This document shows positions 44,776 to 52,936 of a DNA stretch of 64,000 bases, piece by piece. The stretch lies in NCBI RefSeq assembly GCF_020215645.1, contig NZ_CP084058.1:5580001-5644000 (forward strand), in the 5' to 3' direction. The notes under the pieces were generated by a model. The model had not been told where the DNA came from. It was given only the letters and a program-made list of their open reading frames with translations, and did no database searches. Source of the DNA: Nonomuraea gerenzanensis (GTDB taxonomy: Bacteria > Actinomycetota > Actinomycetes > Streptosporangiales > Streptosporangiaceae). Made by a program: the position numbers and the translations under genes. Numbering within the stretch: position 1 is the first letter of the stretch; each line of letters begins with the position of its first letter.

Positions 44776-45599
44776 AGAAGGCCGACCGGGTCCGCTGGTG
44801 GACCTACCTGCTGCTCGGGGCGGCCACGCTGGCCTGCGTGTTCCCGCTCTACTGGATGTTCGTGGTCGCGACGACGGACACGGCGACCGCGACCGAGCTG
44901 CCGCCGGAGATCCTGCCCGGCGGGAACTTCTTCCACCTGGCCGGGCTCGTCTTCTCGACCGTGCCGTTCGTCCGCTCCATCGTCAACAGCCTCGTCGTGG
45001 CCGGCAGCATCGGCCTAGGGCACGCCCTGCTGTGCTCGCTGGCCGGGTTCGCCTTCGCCAAGCTGCGCTTCCCCGGACGCAACGCGCTGTTCCTCGTCGT
45101 GGTGCTGACCATGACCGTGCCGACCCAGCTCGCCGTCATCCCGCAATACATGATCATCTCTTCGCTGGGATGGGTGGACACCCTCCAGGCGCTCATCGTG
45201 CCGGGGCTGGCCAGCGCGTTCGGCATCTTCTGGATGCGCCAGCACCTGGCCACCACCATCAGCGACGAGATCCTGCAGGCCGCTCGCATCGACGGGGCCG
45301 GCACCTGGCAGATCTTCTGGCGGATCGCGTTCCCGCTGGTGCGGCCGGCCGCGTTCGTGCTCGGGCTGCTCGGGTTCGTCACCGCCTGGAACGACTTCCT
45401 GTGGCCGTTCATCGTGCTGAAGTCACCCGAGATGTACACCGCGCAGATCGCCATCAAGGCGCTGCAGAACAGCTACACGATCGACCTCGGCCTGGCCATG
45501 TCCGGCTCGTTCCTGGCCACCCTGCCGCTGATCGTGCTCTTCGTCTTCGTCGGCAGGCGCATGGTCGCCGGGATCATGGACGGCGCGTTCAAGGGCTGA
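44772..45599 (+). CDS. CUT1 sugar ABC permease (MalG type)
   Basis: 275 residues starting at ATG 44772 within the previous stop. EAA loop EILQAARIDGAGTWQIFWRI, then AFPLVRPA; last residues AGIMDGAFKG. As in the other cassettes no ATPase follows; the operon ends at a strong palindrome. Confidence 0.93.
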   Translation: MKKADRVRWWTYLLLGAATLACVFPLYWMFVVATTDTATATELPPEILPGGNFFHLAGLVFSTVPFVRSIVNSLVVAGSIGLGHALLCSLAGFAFAKLRFPGRNALFLVVVLTMTVPTQLAVIPQYMIISSLGWVDTLQALIVPGLASAFGIFWMRQHLATTISDEILQAARIDGAGTWQIFWRIAFPLVRPAAFVLGLLGFVTAWNDFLWPFIVLKSPEMYTAQIAIKALQNSYTIDLGLAMSGSFLATLPLIVLFVFVGRRMVAGIMDGAFKG

Positions 45600-45600
45600 C

Positions 45601-45627
45601 CGCTCGGGTGAAAGTTTCACCCGAGCG
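45601..45627. terminator. 27-nt palindrome: terminator containing operator copy 4
   Basis: A perfect palindrome of 13-bp arms around a central G (45614) begins 2 nt after the permease stop. The centre, 45609-45619, is TGAAAGTTTCA, identical to operator copy 2. It can act as the importer's terminator and as an operator for the GH95 gene 190 bp downstream. Confidence 0.65.
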
Positions 45628-45691
45628 GCCCTCTCACGGAACAGTAACGTGCGGGCCGTGTGATGGTTAAGTTGCCACCTCGGAGTCGTCG

Positions 45692-45710
45692 CCCCCTGCC
45701 CGCGAGGGGG
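45692..45710 (+). terminator. Second hairpin upstream of GH95 gene
   Basis: CCCCCT-gcccgcg-AGGGGG, a 6-bp stem with a 7-nt loop. The whole 45628-45817 interval has no gene; it presumably holds the GH95 promoter. Confidence 0.35.
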
Positions 45711-45817
45711 TGACCGGGAGGATTGCCGGGCTTCCCGTGGCTGGTCGCACGGGTAGCCCGCAGGGTGCTCGATGTTGTTAAGTTTCTGTGCCGACCGCGG
45801 ACGGAACGAGAGTCGAG

Positions 45818-48664
45818 ATGGCTGACTTATCCCGAAGGCAAGTGTTCAGGTTCGGCGCGGCCGGAGCCGGCGCCGCGATGTTACCGCTGGGCTGGACGGC
45901 CGCCGCCCGGGCCGCCTCGATGCCCCCTCCGGAGGTGAGCGCCGCGAACGATCTGGCCCTGTGGTACGACGAGAGCGCCGGCACCGACTGGCTGCGCGCG
46001 CTCCCGATCGGCAACGGCCGCCTGGGCGCCATGGTGTTCGGCAACCCCGACACCGAGCGGTTGCAGCTCAACGAGGACACCGTGTGGGCCGGCGGGCCGT
46101 ACGACCAGAGCAATCCCCGAGGGGCGGCGGCGCTGGGGCAGATCCGGCAACTGGTCTTCCAGAACCAGTGGAGCCAGGCCCAGACCCTGATCGACCAGAA
46201 CATGCGGGGGAACCCGGTGGGCCAGCTGGCCTACCAGACCGTCGGCGACCTGCGGCTCGGTTTCGGCAGTGCCGCCGGGGTCGCGGAGTACAACCGGTAT
46301 CTGGACCTGACCACGGCCACCACCGCCGTCTCCTACCTGCACAACGGCGTCCGGTACCGGCGCGAGGTGCTCGCGAGCGCGCCCGACCAGGTGATCGCCA
46401 TCCGCCTGACCGCCGACAGACCCGGCTCGATCACGTTCTCCGCGACGTTCGACAGCCCGCAGCGGACGACCCGCTCCAGCCCGGACGGGACCACGATCGC
46501 GCTCGACGGCATCTCGGGCGACATGGAAGGCGTGGCCGGCTCCGTCCGGTTCCTCGCGCTGGCCAGAGCCGTCACCGCCGGCGGCAGCGTCACCAGCTCG
46601 GGCGGCACCCTGCAGGTCAGGTCCGCCGACAGCGTGACGGTGCTGATCTCCATCGGCTCCAGCTACCGTAACTACCGCGACACCGCCGGCGACCACCAGG
46701 GCATCGCGCGCCGCCACCTCGACGCGGCCACCGGCAGGACCTACGACGACCTGCGCGGCCGGCACGTCGCCGACTACCAGCGCCTGTTCGGGCGCACGAC
46801 GCTCGATCTGGGCCGGACCGCGGCGGCCGACCAGCCGACCGATGTGCGGATCGCGCAGCACGCGAGCACCGACGACCCGCAGTTCTCGGCGCTGCTGTTC
46901 CAGTACGGCCGCTACCTGCTGATCAGTTCCTCCCGCCCGGGCACCCAGCCGGCCAACCTGCAGGGCATCTGGAACGACTCGCTGACGCCGGCCTGGGACT
47001 CGAAGTACACGATCAACGCGAACCTGCCGATGAACTACTGGCCGGCCGACACGACGAACCTGTCCGAGTGTTACGAGCCGGTGTTCGCGATGCTCGAGGA
47101 GCTCGCGGTCAGCGGCGCCCGGACGGCCCGCGTCCAGTACAACGCCGGCGGCTGGGTGACCCACCACAACACCGACGCGTGGCGGGGGACGTCGGTCGTG
47201 GACGGCGCGTTCTGGGGCATGTGGCAGACCGGCGGCGCCTGGCTGGCCACCCTCGTCTGGGACCACTACAGCTTCACCGGCGACCTGGACTTCCTCCGGA
47301 CCCACTACCCGGCGATGAAGGGCGCCGCGCAGTTCTTCCTCGACACCCTCGTGCAGGAACCGAGCCTCGGCTACCTGGTCACCAACCCGTCGAACTCCCC
47401 GGAGCTCGCCCACCACGCGGGCGTCAGCGTGTGCGCCGGCCCCACGATGGACAACCAGATCCTGCGGGACCTGTTCAACGGCTGCGCCCAGGCGGCTCAG
47501 ACGCTCGGCACCGACGCCGACTTCCGCACGCGGGTCCTGGCCGCCCGGGACCGGCTCCCGCCGATGAGGATCGGCTCGCGCGGCAACATCCAGGAGTGGC
47601 TGTCCGACTGGATCGAGACCGAGCCCGCCCACCGGCACATCTCCCACCTCTACGGCCTGCACCCCGGTAACCAGATCACCAGACGCGGCACCCCCGCACT
47701 GTACACCGCCGCGCGGCGCACCCTCGAGCTGCGCGGTGACGACGGGACGGGCTGGTCACTCGCCTGGAAGATCAACTATTGGGCTCGGATGGAGGAGGGC
47801 GGCCGGGCGCACACGCTGCTCCGCCTCCTGGTCACGACGGCCCGGCTGGCGCCCAACATGTTCGACCTGCACCCGCCGTTCCAGATCGACGGCAACTTCG
47901 GCGCCACGTCCGGCATCGCCGAGATGCTGCTGCAGAGCCACAACGGCGAGCTGCACGTGTTGCCGGCGCTGCCGCCGGCCTGGCCCAACGGTCAGGTCCG
48001 CGGCCTTCGGGGGCGCGGCGGCCACACCGTGGACGTGACGTGGAGCTCCGGCGGGGCCACCGAGATCCTCATCAGGTGCGACCGTGACACGGTGGTCAAC
48101 GTACGCAGCCGGATGTTCGCCGGAACCTTCGAGGTGGTCGACACCACCACCGGCGCCACCGTCACCGTCACCAGACCCGAGAGCGACGTCATCAGGCTCA
48201 CCGGCCAGACCGGCCGTACCTACCGCATGACCGGTTCAGGCCCCGCGCCGGCGAGCTACGTGCGGATCGCCAACGCGACCACCGGCCTGGTGCTGGACAG
48301 CGGCGGGAACGTCGCCTCCGGGTCGAACCTCAAGCAGTGGAACTGGGACGGCAGCACCAACCTGCAATGGCAGCTCGTGGACCTGGGAGGCGGCTGGTAC
48401 CGCATCGTCAACCGCACCAACGGCATGGTCGTCGACAGCTGGGGCAACGCCGCCAACGGCGCCGCCGCCCGGCAGGCGGCCTGGACCGGTGGCGCGGGCC
48501 AGCAGTGGCGGCTCAACAGCACGGGCAACGGCCGGTACCAGATCATCAACCGGGGCACCGGCACCGCGCTGGACGGCATGGGCAACGGCACCGCCGGCTC
48601 CACCGTGGCGATGTGGGCGCCGAACAGCAGCACCAACAACCAGTGGACGATCACGAACGTGTGA
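45818..48664 (+). CDS. Tat-exported GH95 alpha-L-fucosidase with ricin lectin
   Basis: 948 residues from ATG 45818 (GTG 45788 possible). The leader LSRRQVFRFGAAGAGAAMLP is a twin-arginine signal. GH95 catalytic domain, about residues 40-800: DWLRALPIGNGRLGAMVFGN, NEDTVWAGGPYDQSNP, PANLQGIWNDSLTPAWDSKY, INANLPMNYWPAD, NPSNSPEL and DDGTGWSLAWKINYWARMEE match the family's active-site segments (Asn pair, Glu, Asp). It hydrolyses alpha-1,2-linked L-fucose (or L-galactose) from polysaccharides such as xyloglucan by inversion. Residues about 820-948 are a ricin-type beta-trefoil with LQWQLV, QQWRLN and NQWTI repeats. Under the GAAASTTTC operator family. Confidence 0.93.
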   Translation: MADLSRRQVFRFGAAGAGAAMLPLGWTAAARAASMPPPEVSAANDLALWYDESAGTDWLRALPIGNGRLGAMVFGNPDTERLQLNEDTVWAGGPYDQSNPRGAAALGQIRQLVFQNQWSQAQTLIDQNMRGNPVGQLAYQTVGDLRLGFGSAAGVAEYNRYLDLTTATTAVSYLHNGVRYRREVLASAPDQVIAIRLTADRPGSITFSATFDSPQRTTRSSPDGTTIALDGISGDMEGVAGSVRFLALARAVTAGGSVTSSGGTLQVRSADSVTVLISIGSSYRNYRDTAGDHQGIARRHLDAATGRTYDDLRGRHVADYQRLFGRTTLDLGRTAAADQPTDVRIAQHASTDDPQFSALLFQYGRYLLISSSRPGTQPANLQGIWNDSLTPAWDSKYTINANLPMNYWPADTTNLSECYEPVFAMLEELAVSGARTARVQYNAGGWVTHHNTDAWRGTSVVDGAFWGMWQTGGAWLATLVWDHYSFTGDLDFLRTHYPAMKGAAQFFLDTLVQEPSLGYLVTNPSNSPELAHHAGVSVCAGPTMDNQILRDLFNGCAQAAQTLGTDADFRTRVLAARDRLPPMRIGSRGNIQEWLSDWIETEPAHRHISHLYGLHPGNQITRRGTPALYTAARRTLELRGDDGTGWSLAWKINYWARMEEGGRAHTLLRLLVTTARLAPNMFDLHPPFQIDGNFGATSGIAEMLLQSHNGELHVLPALPPAWPNGQVRGLRGRGGHTVDVTWSSGGATEILIRCDRDTVVNVRSRMFAGTFEVVDTTTGATVTVTRPESDVIRLTGQTGRTYRMTGSGPAPASYVRIANATTGLVLDSGGNVASGSNLKQWNWDGSTNLQWQLVDLGGGWYRIVNRTNGMVVDSWGNAANGAAARQAAWTGGAGQQWRLNSTGNGRYQIINRGTGTALDGMGNGTAGSTVAMWAPNSSTNNQWTITNV

Positions 48665-48692
48665 CGCCGCCCCTGCTCCGAGGTCCGCGGCG
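48665..48692. terminator. Possible hairpin between convergent genes
   Basis: CGCCGC/GCGGCG, a 6-bp stem with a 16-nt loop in the 32-bp gap between the GH95 and FAD monooxygenase genes. Weak evidence. Confidence 0.3.
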
Positions 48693-48696
48693 ACGG

Positions 48697-49887
48697 TCAC
48701 GGTGCGCCTCCCGACGCGGCGCGGGCCTTCGCCGGCCTGCGCTCCCGCGCGGCGATCGCCAGGCGCAGGACCAGCGAGCGGAGGGCTTCGGCGGGACGGT
48801 TCGACGGCACGAACAACTGCTGCTTCACCCGGGCCAGGCGCTGGTGCCTGGTGACGGACGGGCGCAGCCGCGACTCCCAGGCGGTCAGCGCGGCGTCGAG
48901 ATCGCCGGGGCTCTCCCGCAGCGCCCGGCCGAGCTCGGCGCCACCGTGGAGGGCGAAGGTGGCGCCCATGCCCGAGTAGAGATTCAGGCACCACGCCGCG
49001 TCGCCCACGAGCACCACCCTTCCCCTGCTCCACCGGGGCAGCTTCACCTGGTGCACCGAGTCGAACAGGAACTCCGGCGTGCGTTCCAGGGAGTCGAGGG
49101 CGTGCCGCACCACGGGGTCGTCCATGTCGGCGAACGCGGTGCGCAGCCGCTCGATCCTGGATCCGGTGAGCTGTCCTTCGACGTCCGCCGTGCGGTAGGT
49201 GAGCAGGGCGGTCGGCGGCAGGTCGGCGAACCCGAACACCCACGCCCCACGGCCGTCGCGGGCGCTGATGACGCTGTCCGCCGCCGCGAAGGTCGGCACC
49301 TGCTCCTGGAGCTGGAACGCGCAGATCATCGCGTCCCACGTGGTCATGAAGTCCTCGTGCGGGCCGAAGACCATGCGGCGCACACTCGACCGCAGCCCGT
49401 CGGCGCCGACCACCAGGTCGAAGCTCTCCCGGCACCACGTGCCGGTGGCGGTGTCCTCCAGCAGCACGCGCACCTCGGTGCCGGTGTCGTCGATCTCGAC
49501 GGGTCTGGTGGCGAACCGCACGGCGACGGGCTCGCTCGTCCCGTCCCCGCGCAGGCCCTGCCAGAGCGCGGCTTCGATGTCCCCGCGGACCACCGCCGCG
49601 GGCGCGCCCGGCTGGTGCAGGAAGCCCAGGCCGGGCTCGCGGGTGCCGCGCCGGGTCAGTGAGTACGCCTTCCCGCCGCCGGGCGGGTTGCGGGTGTGCA
49701 GGTGGCCGGAGATACCGAGGTCGGCGGCGGCCTGCCTGCCCTGCGGCATGAGGCCGACGAAGTAGCCGCCCGTGCGCCGTCCGGCGGCCCGCTCGACGAT
49801 GACCGGCTGCCATCCGGCCTGCCGCAGCCCGATCGCCGCGGCCATGCCGGCGATCCCGAGCCCGGCGACCAGCGCGCGTTTCCGCAT
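48697..49887 (-). CDS. FAD-dependent monooxygenase
   Basis: 396 residues from ATG 49887. GLGIAGMAAAIGLRQAGWQP (GxGxxG, FAD ADP), GADGLRSSVRR in mid-protein and GRVVLVGDAAWCLNLYSGMG (GD motif binding the ribityl chain) define the PHBH-type aromatic/tetracycline monooxygenase family. Such enzymes hydroxylate phenolic or polyketide substrates with NAD(P)H and O2, often for detoxification. The MDR oxidoreductase gene lies 34 bp upstream in the same direction, and a divergent TetR follows, so the two enzymes are probably one inducible operon. The C-terminal 30 residues are Arg/Ala-rich. Confidence 0.88.
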   Translation of the reverse strand: MRKRALVAGLGIAGMAAAIGLRQAGWQPVIVERAAGRRTGGYFVGLMPQGRQAAADLGISGHLHTRNPPGGGKAYSLTRRGTREPGLGFLHQPGAPAAVVRGDIEAALWQGLRGDGTSEPVAVRFATRPVEIDDTGTEVRVLLEDTATGTWCRESFDLVVGADGLRSSVRRMVFGPHEDFMTTWDAMICAFQLQEQVPTFAAADSVISARDGRGAWVFGFADLPPTALLTYRTADVEGQLTGSRIERLRTAFADMDDPVVRHALDSLERTPEFLFDSVHQVKLPRWSRGRVVLVGDAAWCLNLYSGMGATFALHGGAELGRALRESPGDLDAALTAWESRLRPSVTRHQRLARVKQQLFVPSNRPAEALRSLVLRLAIAARERRPAKARAASGGAP

Positions 49888-49921
49888 GATGCCGTTTCCC
49901 TTTCGCTTGGTTGAAGCCAGA

Positions 49922-50968
49922 TCAGTCAGGGACGATGACGGCGCGGGTGCGCCCCTGGTGCGCCCACGCCTCGCCGACGCGGCTGAGCGGGAACGTGGTG
50001 TACGGCACGTCGAAGGTGCCATCGCCGAACCGGGCGATGATGTCGGGGAACGCGGCGATCATCTCGGCCTTGGAGACCGAGCCCGCCCCGCTGCCGCTGA
50101 TCCGGATCCGCCGGCTGCGCAGCAGCGCCGCGGGCAGCGCCGCCTCGGCCCCGGCCAGCGAGCCGATCTGCACGTAGTCGATCGGCTCGCTGTCGTCCGT
50201 GCCGGTCCTGCCCAGCGCGGCGAACGCGGCCTCGGCGACGGAGCCCCACACGAAGTCGAGCACGAGCGCGGGCTGCGCCTCGGCGACGGCGGCGGCCAGG
50301 GCGGTCGTCCTGGCATCGGGTGTCGCGGGGGCGGTCGTGCCGGCGTCGGGCCCCGCGAGGGCCCTCGCGCCGGCGTCGGGCGCCGCGAGGGCCCTCGTGC
50401 CGGCGTCGGGCGCCGCGGCCGGGAGCGGAACGGTGACGGCGCCGAGCCCGCGCAGCCGTTCCAGCGCCTCCTGATCGCGCCCGGCCGCGATGACTTGCTT
50501 CGCCCCCAGGGACAGCGCCGCCCGCACGGCCAGGCTCCCCGACATGCCGGTCGCCCCCAGCACCAGCACGGTGCCCAGCTCACCCACCTCCTCGCGGCGG
50601 GCGACCAGCGGCATCCAGCCCGCCACGGCAGGGTTCATCCCGGCGGCCACCGCCAGCGGATCGGCCCCGGCGGGCAGCTCCACCTCGAACGGGGTGACCA
50701 GCCATTCGGCCATCGTCCCCCACGGCGAGCGGGCGAGACCCGTGTAGACCAGCCGCCCGTCGCCGGTCCGGGCCACGGCGTCGATGCCCGGCACCAGGGG
50801 GTAGGCCCGGCTGCTCCCGTAGTGGCGCCCGGCGGCCAGCCCGCGTACGACGTGGTGCAGACCCGCGCCCACGAGTCTCAGCGGTGCCTGCCCGGGGCGC
50901 TGCTCGGGGTCGGGGAAGTCCGCGCAGACAGGGGTCGATCCGGGGGTGTTGACGACTGCGGCACGCAT
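49922..50968 (-). CDS. MDR (zinc-free alcohol dehydrogenase-like) oxidoreductase
   Basis: 348 residues from ATG 50968, with CAGGAG 8 nt upstream. Medium-chain reductase layout: RHYGSSRAYPLVPGIDAVAR, WGTMAEWLVTP and VLVLGATGMSGSLAVRAAL as nucleotide loop, ending in DVPYTTFPLSRVGEAWAH. There is no structural or catalytic zinc cysteine set, so it resembles quinone oxidoreductases. After the fourth Rossmann strand (GLGAVTVPLPAA) a 40-residue insert made of APDAGTRALA-like units interrupts the fold, encoded by 30-bp repeats; relatives have none. It is transcribed away from the TetR gene with two operator-like palindromes between. Confidence 0.85.
   Translation of the reverse strand: MRAAVVNTPGSTPVCADFPDPEQRPGQAPLRLVGAGLHHVVRGLAAGRHYGSSRAYPLVPGIDAVARTGDGRLVYTGLARSPWGTMAEWLVTPFEVELPAGADPLAVAAGMNPAVAGWMPLVARREEVGELGTVLVLGATGMSGSLAVRAALSLGAKQVIAAGRDQEALERLRGLGAVTVPLPAAAPDAGTRALAAPDAGARALAGPDAGTTAPATPDARTTALAAAVAEAQPALVLDFVWGSVAEAAFAALGRTGTDDSEPIDYVQIGSLAGAEAALPAALLRSRRIRISGSGAGSVSKAEMIAAFPDIIARFGDGTFDVPYTTFPLSRVGEAWAHQGRTRAVIVPD
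50311..50420. repeat. In-frame 30-bp minisatellite in MDR gene
   Basis: Units starting at 50311, 50341, 50371 and 50401 with CGGCGTCGGGCGCCGCGAGG as core; two are almost identical and the first is diverged. The exact 30-bp period adds 10 residues per copy without shifting the frame. Confidence 0.85.
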
Positions 50969-50978
50969 GACACGCTCC

Positions 50979-51027
50979 TGAACTAAGTTCAATTCTGACG
51001 TCACCCACCGTGCCTGAACTTTGTTAA
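50979..51027. promoter_or_regulatory. TetR operators between divergent genes
   Basis: A perfect TGAACTaAGTTCA at 50979-50991 and a weaker TGAACTTTGTTAA at 51015-51027 with the same left arm, centres 36 bp apart. They lie over the start regions of the MDR and TetR genes. Confidence 0.65.
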
Positions 51028-51037
51028 GGTGTCAACC

Positions 51038-51679
51038 GTGGCGAAGGGCATCACGCGGGAGCGGATCGTGGCGGCGGCACTGGAGCTGCTCAATGAGAAG
51101 GGCATGGACGCTCTCACCGTCCGCGCGCTCGCGTCCCGGCTCGGCGTGGGCGCCCCCGCGCTGTACTGGCACGTCCGCAACAAGCAGGAGCTGCTCGACG
51201 AGATGAGCACCTTCGTCATGCGCCGCGTCATCGCCGCCCTCTCGGAGATCGCTCCCGAGGCCGGCTGGCGTGACGGCCTGGCCGCCTACGCCCGCGTCCT
51301 GCGCGCGGAGTACCTGCAGCACCGGGACGGGGCGCGCATCTTCAGCGGCACCCGCTTCTCCGACCCGGAAGTGGTCAGGGCGAAGGATCCCTGGCTCGCG
51401 CGCCTGACCGCCGCCGGGTTCTCACTGGCCGAGGCGGACGACGCCGTCGACCTGGTCACCGCCTTCGTGGTCGGCTTCGTGATCGAGGAGCAGGAGCGCA
51501 GCCAGTCCGCCGGCGCCGACCCGGCCCGTTACTCCCTGGCCGGGCGCGACGCTTGGCTCGGTGAAGGCGCCGATCTGGTCAAGGTCGCCGGGCACCTGCG
51601 CGACGACGGGGACCGGAGGTTCGAGCGGCAGCTCACCGTCGTGCTCGACGGGCTGGCGGCCCGATCCCGCCCCGCCTGA
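51038..51679 (+). CDS. TetR family regulator
   Basis: 213 residues from GTG 51038, with AAGGTG 6 nt upstream (GTG 51029 would add three residues). HTH at about 5-50: TRERIVAAALELLNEKGMDA; RALASRLGVGAPALYWHVRN. The APALYWHVRNKQELLDEM wording and the C-terminal helices are of the TetR/TetR_C subclass that often responds to tetracycline-like or other aromatic ligands. With a neighbouring FAD monooxygenase it forms a regulator-detoxifier pair. Confidence 0.9.
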   Translation: MAKGITRERIVAAALELLNEKGMDALTVRALASRLGVGAPALYWHVRNKQELLDEMSTFVMRRVIAALSEIAPEAGWRDGLAAYARVLRAEYLQHRDGARIFSGTRFSDPEVVRAKDPWLARLTAAGFSLAEADDAVDLVTAFVVGFVIEEQERSQSAGADPARYSLAGRDAWLGEGADLVKVAGHLRDDGDRRFERQLTVVLDGLAARSRPA

Positions 51680-51732
51680 CACGTCCTGCGCCATCGGCCC
51701 CGCCCGCACGGCGATGGACGATGACGCGGCGA

Positions 51733-52833
51733 TCAGCCTGAGAAATCCGCGACGGACTCGCGGTGCCGGACGGGCATCGGCACCCGGTGCACCTCGCCCG
51801 CCTCGTCAGCGGCCGAGCGGTCCCGGTCGATCTCGGTGAACAGCACGTCCACGGCCTTACGGCCCAGCTCGTAGTGCGGCAGCGCCACCGTGGTCAGCTG
51901 GGGCCGCATCCATGAGGCGATCGGGTGATCGTCGAAGGAGACGATGGAGACGTCCGCGGGCACCTTGAGCCCGAAGTCGTCGAGCGCCTGGTAGGCGCCC
52001 ATGGCGATCCGGTCGTTGAAGCAGATCAGCGCACGCGGCTGGACGGTCCGCAGCAGGTCGCGCGTCGCCGCGAGGCCGTACTCCGGCAGCCAGTCGGGGC
52101 AGGGGCGAGCGCCGGCCACCTCGACCCCCGCCTCGGCGAGCGCCTCGCGGATGCCGACGAGCCGTTCCACCGCCGCGAGGCTCTCCGAGGGCCTGTCGCG
52201 CAGGCGCGGCCCGGCGCCGATCAGGTAGATGCCGTCGCGGTGACCGGCGTCGAGCAGGACGCGGGCGGCGCGGCGGCCGGCCTCCACCTCGTCGGGCAGG
52301 ATGGCGGGCAGCGGAGCGGGCTGCTTGGGCAGGGCGTTGAGCAGCACCGCGGGCGCGGCCGTGACGGTCTTGGGCACCTTGATGGTGCGGGTGAACATCG
52401 AGGCCAGGATCAGCCCGTCGACCTGGCGGTCGTGCATGGCCTGCAGCAGGAGGCGCTCGAGCTCGGCGTCGCCCTCGGTCTCGCCGATGAACAGCATGAA
52501 GCCGCGGTCGCGGGCGGCCTCGAGCGCGCCCTTGATCATGTCGCCGGCCAATCGTGAGGTGGCGACGGTGTCGGAGACGAAGCCGATGGTCCGGGTGGTG
52601 CCCGTGCGCAGGCCCCTGGAGACGATGTTCGGCCGGTACTGCAACTCCTCGGCGGTTCGCAGCACCCGCTGCTCGACGTCCTGAGAGATGCGCAGCTCGC
52701 GGCCACGGCCCGAGAGGACGAGCGAGGCGGTCGTGCGGGAGACGCCCGCGGCCTTGGCCACATCGGCCAGCGTGACCCGTCGTGGGCTCACCGAATCTCC
52801 GATCGTCGCGACTACGTTACGGGGGGTTGACAT
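51733..52833 (-). CDS. LacI family repressor of GH68 cluster
   Basis: 366 residues. HTH RVTLADVAKAAGVSRTTASL then VLSGRGRELRISQDVEQRVL; the effector domain starts at about residue 75 (TIGFVSDTVATSRLAGDMIK) and ends VSIVSFDDHPIASWMRPQLT. Divergent from the fourth importer operon with a 103-bp gap that contains a GCTAA-N6-TTAGC inverted repeat. It probably senses a fructose-containing oligosaccharide. Confidence 0.92.
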   Translation of the reverse strand: MSTPRNVVATIGDSVSPRRVTLADVAKAAGVSRTTASLVLSGRGRELRISQDVEQRVLRTAEELQYRPNIVSRGLRTGTTRTIGFVSDTVATSRLAGDMIKGALEAARDRGFMLFIGETEGDAELERLLLQAMHDRQVDGLILASMFTRTIKVPKTVTAAPAVLLNALPKQPAPLPAILPDEVEAGRRAARVLLDAGHRDGIYLIGAGPRLRDRPSESLAAVERLVGIREALAEAGVEVAGARPCPDWLPEYGLAATRDLLRTVQPRALICFNDRIAMGAYQALDDFGLKVPADVSIVSFDDHPIASWMRPQLTTVALPHYELGRKAVDVLFTEIDRDRSAADEAGEVHRVPMPVRHRESVADFSG

Positions 52834-52879
52834 CGTACGGCGCGCGTGGTGAGACTATCGGGCGCTAACCCGATTTAGC
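52827..52879. promoter_or_regulatory. Promoter and LacI operator of GH68 cluster
   Basis: TTGACA at 52827-52832 (overlapping the lacI start) reads toward the importer, with a poor -10 (GAGACT, about 18-bp spacer). Downstream at 52864-52879 lies GCTAAcccgatTTAGC, perfect 5-bp arms around 6 bp, where a repressor would block elongation or initiation. Confidence 0.5.
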
Positions 52880-52936
52880 AATGGAGTTGGGACAGCTGAC
52901 CGGTGCCGGTCGTCCCCAGCAGCAGAGGAGATCCAC

